This document shows positions 61,660 through 64,000 of a stretch of 64,000 nt of DNA, piece by piece. The position numbers and the translations under genes were made by a program. The DNA is from RYN-230 sp963717125 (GTDB lineage Bacteria; Actinomycetota; Actinomycetes; Streptosporangiales; Streptosporangiaceae): positions 310,001 through 374,000 of the forward strand of contig CAVQVG010000015.1 of assembly GCA_963717125.1 (NCBI GenBank), written 5' to 3'. How positions within the stretch are numbered: the first letter of the stretch is position 1; every line of letters starts with the position of its first letter. The notes under the pieces are model-generated. The model searched no databases and had not been told where the DNA came from. It saw only the letters and a program-made list of their open reading frames with translations.

Positions 61660-62127
61660 ATGGCAGTGAGCGACGACCAGGTGGCAGCGCTCCGTAGAAG
61701 TCTTTCCGTCGCCAGTGACCAGGACGCAGCCGACGCGGAACGGCAGCTGATGCAGCTGGCCACGCCGGACGTTGCGGAGGGCTTCGGTCACCTGCTCTAT
61801 GCAGCCTTCGCGCTAGCCGCCCGCCGGAAGTTCTCCCCAGCGTGGACTCGCGCTGACGTCGTCCGGTTCGTTGCTGACGCACGGGCACACGTCGGCAAGG
61901 ACCCCGACGACCTCGATCCGATTGCCGCCGAGCACCAACTCCGCACCGCATTGGGCGAGCGGATCCCTGGCTATCCACCCGAGGAAGCCCGGGCTCGCGC
62001 GCAGGTAATCCTGCTGACGGCACTCAGCCGTGACCTGACCGACGCTGAGCTAGACGGCCTGCTGGCGGAAGCCCGCACGCTGGCCGATCAGCTCATCAAT
62101 CGCCAGCACCCATCAGGAGACGCATGA
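61660..62127 (+). CDS. Unknown small helical protein, paralogue B
   Basis: 155 aa from ATG 61660 (longer frames to 61609 have no ribosome site). AVSDDQVAALRRSLSV, GFGHLLYAAFALAARRKF, DVVRFVADARAHVGKDPDDLDPIAAEHQL and VILLTALSRDLTDAELDGLLAEARTLADQL align with paralogue A along the whole length (YAAF/SAAF, VVRFVADAR/VIEFIGAVR, LDPIAAEHQL/IEPRVAERLI). It is a tandem duplicate with strong divergence. Confidence 0.65.
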   Translation: MAVSDDQVAALRRSLSVASDQDAADAERQLMQLATPDVAEGFGHLLYAAFALAARRKFSPAWTRADVVRFVADARAHVGKDPDDLDPIAAEHQLRTALGERIPGYPPEEARARAQVILLTALSRDLTDAELDGLLAEARTLADQLINRQHPSGDA

Positions 62128-62180
62128 GCCAGTGCTATGGCTGGTTGACGAGCCGGGGCGCCGGGTCGCGAGCGCCGGGC

Positions 62181-63689
62181 TCAGCCAGAGTGGGGCAGGT
62201 TCGAGAGCACGGCCCACGACGATGTGTCACCGCTGCCGTCGTTGGCCAGCGCGATGCATCCGGCCGCGACCGGGCAGCTGAAGTAGACCACGTTGCCCTG
62301 CGTCACGTTCGACGCCGTCAGGGGCGTCGATGTCCAGGTCAGCCCATGATCGCGGGTCGCCTGGAGCAGGTTCCCGGCCACCATGAAGCAGTCGCTGCCG
62401 GTGGCGCAGCTCACCGCGGACAGGCCCGGGCCCCGGCTGCCCGGGACCGTCTGGACCCGGATGCCGGCGCGGCCGCTGGCGGCGGCGTGCATCCAGGCCA
62501 GGTAGCCGTCGTTGGAGCCGACCACGCAGTTGCGTCCGTTGCCGCAGGACACCGTGTACTGCTCCATGGACACGATCGAGGCGGCAGCGGACATGGTCCA
62601 GGTCCGCCCGCCGTCGGTGGACGTCACGGCGGCCACCTGCGGATTGTCGGCACCGCCGGCGATTATCGCGGTGATGCACGCTCCGGCCGGATCGCATCGC
62701 AGACCGCCGATGACATCAGCGGCGTTGATCGCGGGCGAGCTGGCCGAGGTCCAGGAAGCGCCGCCGTCGTCGGAGTAAGCGAACGTCGGGCGGTTACCGC
62801 TAGGGAAGAACGCGGCGACGCAATGCTGCGTGGTCGGGCAGGAAACGGCGGAAACCAGGCCGGACGGGTTGGCTGGCGTGCTTACCGGCACGACCTGGAA
62901 GTGCGCGAAACCGTCGTCCGTTTCCAGGATGTCCGTTCCCCACGGCAGGAAGCACCTCAGCGACTGCGGGCAGGACACGGCCGCCTGGCTGTCGAACTGG
63001 CCATTGGTGGGCGGCAGCGGCGCACTCGACGTCCAGGTGGCTCCGCCGTTACTGGTGCGCGCGATGTCGCCGTTGTTGCCGCCGAGTGATCCGAGGGTGT
63101 AGCAGACCGAGTTGGTTATGCAGGTCAGGAAGTTGTCGTTGCTGTTGGCTGCGCCGATGGCGCTCAGGGCCCCGGCCTGGCTCACGATCCGCATGGCTGT
63201 CAGCCACGTCGGCGGCGCGGCCGAGGGCTTCGTCGTCGGCGGTGTCGCCCGGACGCTCTTCGGTCCCGACGGGGCAGGCGCGGACAGGTGCCGGGCGGAG
63301 TGCGGTGCCCCGGTGAGCTGGACGACGCCCGCCACCGCCAGCGCGACGGCCGCGGCCACGCCCGCCGCGAGCCAGCGTCGCCGGCCTGACCGCATCGGCC
63401 GCGGGTTGGCCAGCCGGCCTGGGCTTGCCGCGGCACCGGCCACCGGGTCGGGCACCGCAGCCTGCTGCCCGGCGGCCGCGGCGACGCTCATCGCGATCCG
63501 GTCGCCGGCCTCGTCGGCGGGCCAGTCGATCTCGCCCAGCCGGGCGAGTTCCACGAGGAGAGCCTCGTCCGGGCCGAGCCGGCCCGGTGCCGGATCCCAG
63601 GCGGTGCCGGCGGCCCGGCGGCGGGCGGCGACCCGGTCGATCAGCAGATCGACGCGCAGGTCGGCGCGGTTGCTATCCATGTCGGTCAT
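62181..63689 (-). CDS. Membrane-anchored BNR/beta-propeller protein, anti-sigma-like
   Basis: 502 aa. A cytoplasmic N-terminal part of about 105 residues (LRVDLLIDRVAARRRAAG, EALLVELARLGEIDWPADEAGDRIA) precedes a TM near 108-124 (WLAAGVAAAVALAVAGVV). The outside part is a Cys-paired propeller with Asp-box-like repeats (SNGGATWTSS, DDGGASWTSA, TDGGRTWTMS, RDHGLTWTST). It starts 2 bp after the sigma factor stop, so it is probably its partner, sensing an outside signal and holding the sigma factor. Confidence 0.85.
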   Translation of the reverse strand: MTDMDSNRADLRVDLLIDRVAARRRAAGTAWDPAPGRLGPDEALLVELARLGEIDWPADEAGDRIAMSVAAAAGQQAAVPDPVAGAAASPGRLANPRPMRSGRRRWLAAGVAAAVALAVAGVVQLTGAPHSARHLSAPAPSGPKSVRATPPTTKPSAAPPTWLTAMRIVSQAGALSAIGAANSNDNFLTCITNSVCYTLGSLGGNNGDIARTSNGGATWTSSAPLPPTNGQFDSQAAVSCPQSLRCFLPWGTDILETDDGFAHFQVVPVSTPANPSGLVSAVSCPTTQHCVAAFFPSGNRPTFAYSDDGGASWTSASSPAINAADVIGGLRCDPAGACITAIIAGGADNPQVAAVTSTDGGRTWTMSAAASIVSMEQYTVSCGNGRNCVVGSNDGYLAWMHAAASGRAGIRVQTVPGSRGPGLSAVSCATGSDCFMVAGNLLQATRDHGLTWTSTPLTASNVTQGNVVYFSCPVAAGCIALANDGSGDTSSWAVLSNLPHSG

Positions 63690-63691
63690 GG

Positions 63692-64000
63692 TCAGTCCCT
63701 CCCGAGATCGGTGATCATCGCGCCGAGCTGCTCGTCCAGGGCGGCGCGCAGTGCGGCGAGCGCTCGCGCGCTGAGCTGGCGCACGGCCGCCGGGCTGCGA
63801 TTGGTCAGGGCGCCCACTTCGGCGGAGCTCCGGCCCTCCAGGATGCGGAGCCTGAGCACCGCCCGCTGGTCGGGTCCGAGCCGGTCGAGGGCGCGCAGCA
63901 GGGCGGCGCGCCGGTCACTCTGCACGGCCAGGACATCCGGGCCCGGCTCCGGGGCCGGGCGGTCGGGGAGGTCACCGACCGGCACGACGCGCATAGGTCC
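63692..64000 (-). CDS. ECF-type sigma factor, 3' part (cut by the window edge)
   Basis: The visible last 100 or so residues are region 4: RRAALLRALDRLGPDQRAVLRLRILEGRSSAEVGALTNRSPAAVRQLSARALAALRAAL, shown in parts as RLGPDQRAVLRLRILEG and RSPAAVRQLSARALAAL. The frame is open to the window edge, so region 2 lies beyond it; an in-frame ATG at 63994 is too close to be the true start. It is coupled to the membrane-anchored propeller protein. Confidence 0.88.
   Translation of the reverse strand, partial: GPMRVVPVGDLPDRPAPEPGPDVLAVQSDRRAALLRALDRLGPDQRAVLRLRILEGRSSAEVGALTNRSPAAVRQLSARALAALRAALDEQLGAMITDLGRD

Overview
The window is high-GC DNA from a large-genome actinobacterium, probably a filamentous soil type. 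This rests on very GC-rich third codon positions, frequent GTG starts, ATGA stop/start overlaps, STAND NTPases with TPR repeats, SARP-era paralogue families and many secreted beta-helix and lipoprotein genes. No rRNA, intact tRNA, CRISPR array or complete insertion sequence is visible.

0-17.4 kb: an aromatic-catabolism island made of two adjoining meta-cleavage modules. The first (164-8438) has a class II aldolase-like gene, two VOC-type extradiol dioxygenases (one broken by a frameshift), a SnoaL-like protein, a meta-cleavage-product hydrolase, a YCII protein, a beta-hydroxyacid dehydrogenase, a fumarylacetoacetate-hydrolase-family enzyme, an AtaL-like protein and an SDR. A GntR/FCD regulator lies in its middle, and five copies of the near-palindrome AAACTGCATACAGTTT lie at its promoters. 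Two of these overlap a -10 box so close to the start codon that leaderless mRNAs are likely. The second module (8559-17391) is split around an IclR regulator: cupin and flavin monooxygenase on the left; on the right SDR, cupin, hydrolase, LigB-type extradiol dioxygenase (MhpB-like) and the full lower pathway MhpD-MhpF-MhpE, which would give pyruvate and acetyl-CoA.

17.4-28.8 kb: a rearranged stretch. Gene tails (amidohydrolase, a winged-helix-like protein) abut a chimeric STAND/TPR gene. Then come an M1 aminopeptidase without a normal GAMEN motif, a PH-like membrane protein, a secreted beta-helix protein, a broken nucleotidyltransferase, a VOC protein, a methyltransferase with an internal deletion, and a lower-GC membrane ORF.

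29-35 kb: a MacB-type efflux operon (lipoprotein, HlyD-like adaptor, ATPase, permease) transcribed divergently from a histidine kinase/response regulator pair, with repeats between them.

35-50.8 kb: DUF2252 protein; TetR/SDR pair with two matching palindromes; DinB protein; secreted proteins (one frameshifted); MarR/epoxide hydrolase divergent pair with palindromes; DeoR/MFS pair; and a sigma factor, membrane protein and large membrane-protein operon.

50.8-55.4 kb: a gene graveyard (serine recombinase, SDR, aminotransferase, IS256 fragments) around a DUF4062-NB-ARC-TPR STAND protein. 55.6-59.1 kb: class II DAHP synthase convergent with a 3-hydroxybenzoate 4-monooxygenase-like flavoprotein. 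59.7-62.1 kb: three unrecognised genes, a disordered membrane-anchored protein and two small paralogues, which are the best candidate for an undescribed system. 62.2-64 kb: an ECF-type sigma factor cut by the window edge and its membrane-anchored, anti-sigma-like BNR protein.
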